Part shown: positions 63,354 to 64,000 of the stretch, in pieces
How positions within the stretch are numbered: position 1 is the first letter of the stretch
Layout: every line of letters starts with the position of its first letter
DNA from: Kordia sp965283645
GTDB taxonomy: Bacteria > Bacteroidota > Bacteroidia > Flavobacteriales > Flavobacteriaceae
DNA: 64,000 bases
Assembly (NCBI RefSeq): GCF_965283645.1
Contig: NZ_CBDIPG010000001.1
Location: forward strand, 4,216,001 to 4,280,000
Direction: 5' to 3'
Position numbers and translations under genes: made by a program
Notes under the pieces: model-generated
What the model was told of the DNA's origin: nothing
Databases searched by the model: none
What the model saw: the letters and a program-made list of their open reading frames with translations, nothing else

Positions 63354-63577
63354 AATAGTAAAAATTTAATTTGTTTTAAAAATAACTAAAAAAACCATGC
63401 CAAAAAATAATAGACGACTATTTTGATGTAATGTTTCTATTTTTAGCTGAACAGCTATATGACTATGTCAAATATTTGTAGTAATTTATCCATCTATAAA
63501 ACAAGTATTTCTACGGTTTTATGATTAAAAAGGAAAACCTACATTTAAAACACCATAAAATAAAACGAACCAACATT

Positions 63578-64000
63578 ATGAATGGATTACTCTTTCAGTT
63601 GCCAAAAAAGGTAACCAAATCAAATCTCAAAGAAGCAATGCAACAAGCTATTGAAATTGAGATTGCAACAATTCCTGTGTATTTGTACACTTATTATTCA
63701 ATTACCAGAGTTCCGAATCAATCTGAAATAGAAGCACAAATTCTTTCAGATATGCAAGCAACTCAAAAAGGAAAGAAAAATAAAAAAACTGATGCTGAGT
63801 TGCAAGAAGCGGCAAAACAATTAGCATTAGATATAATGGTATTTGCAAACAAATCAGGAGCCTTAATCATGAGCGTTGCCGTAGAAGAAATGTTGCACAT
63901 GTCGTTATCTTCAAACATAAAAAATGCACTAAAATCTCCGTATGGCGGAATTCCAGAATTAGTCGGAAAAACACCAAAAGTATGGCCAGCCTATTTACCA
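63578..64000 (+). CDS. ferritin-like domain protein, 5' part (runs off the window)
   Basis: The frame starts MNGLLFQLPKKVTKSNLKEA; an in-frame ATG at 63521 could add 19 residues. It reads ...AIEIEIATIPVYLYTYYSIT...IMSVAVEEMLHMSLSSNI...LKSPYGGIPELVGKTPKVWP up to the last base, and resembles VioB-type ferritin-like proteins (iron-binding Glu and EExxH-like motif in VEEMLHM). The gene continues beyond 64000. Function unknown; ferritin-like oxidases bind a di-metal centre. Confidence 0.8.
   Translation, partial: MNGLLFQLPKKVTKSNLKEAMQQAIEIEIATIPVYLYTYYSITRVPNQSEIEAQILSDMQATQKGKKNKKTDAELQEAAKQLALDIMVFANKSGALIMSVAVEEMLHMSLSSNIKNALKSPYGGIPELVGKTPKVWPAYLP

Overview
The window looks like a chromosomal segment of a marine member of the Bacteroidota, family Flavobacteriaceae (compatible with Kordia or a close relative; genus is inference). 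The grounds are low G+C, type IX secretion (T9SS) genes gldJ, porU and porV, proteins with T9SS type A C-terminal sorting domains, TTTG-N(19-21)-TAnnTTTG promoters, TPR histidine kinases and TPR-AraC regulators, lipoproteins with flavobacterial signal peptides, and a pdhA-pdhC pair without pdhB.

Layout: 1-1.9 kb is the 3' part of a 23S rRNA gene, a 5S rRNA gene and a terminator, followed by a decayed IS3-type orfA. 2.6-6.4 kb (minus) is a three-gene set of exported proteins: a T9SS substrate, a protein with 27-residue YEGxNGDG repeats, and a formylglycine-enzyme-like fold protein. 6.7-9.4 kb is a LytTR response regulator with a TPR histidine kinase. 9.4-11.9 kb holds two small GG-leader, lanthipeptide-like precursors around a membrane TPR-AraC regulator, with the same palindrome upstream of both precursors. 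12-23.1 kb (minus) is a long run of genes around an AAA+ ATPase that I do not recognise as a named system; inside it lie an amidohydrolase with an apparent internal deletion, an NTF2-like protein and a signal peptidase-like protein lacking the catalytic lysine. 23.3-27.5 kb has a small membrane protein and a giant parallel beta-helix T9SS substrate with 453-bp near-identical repeats. 27.8-31.2 kb has two small related proteins and a TPR kinase with a NarL-type regulator.

31.3-34.1 kb is the most interesting block: a compact plus-strand operon of a caspase-like protease, a two-TM protein, a TIR-domain protein with a helical N-terminal domain, and a protein with the architecture of the two-TM beta-barrel (Cap15 / S-2TMbeta) effectors. 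It resembles TIR plus caspase (Thoeris-like) immunity joined to a CBASS-type membrane effector, with no cyclase visible.

34.2-64 kb is mostly housekeeping: acyl-CoA dehydrogenase, AnmK, a Glu/Leu-type dehydrogenase, a NhaD antiporter, an ExbB-ExbD-ExbD'-TonB set (the second ExbD lacks the membrane aspartate), FolC, two tandem tRNA-Val genes, MurF, GldJ, PorU, PorV, cytidine deaminase, PDH E1-alpha and E2, an M28 peptidase, an SDR, a UvrD-type helicase, a Crp-family regulator, a DinB-like protein, a thioredoxin-domain protein and a truncated ferritin-like gene.
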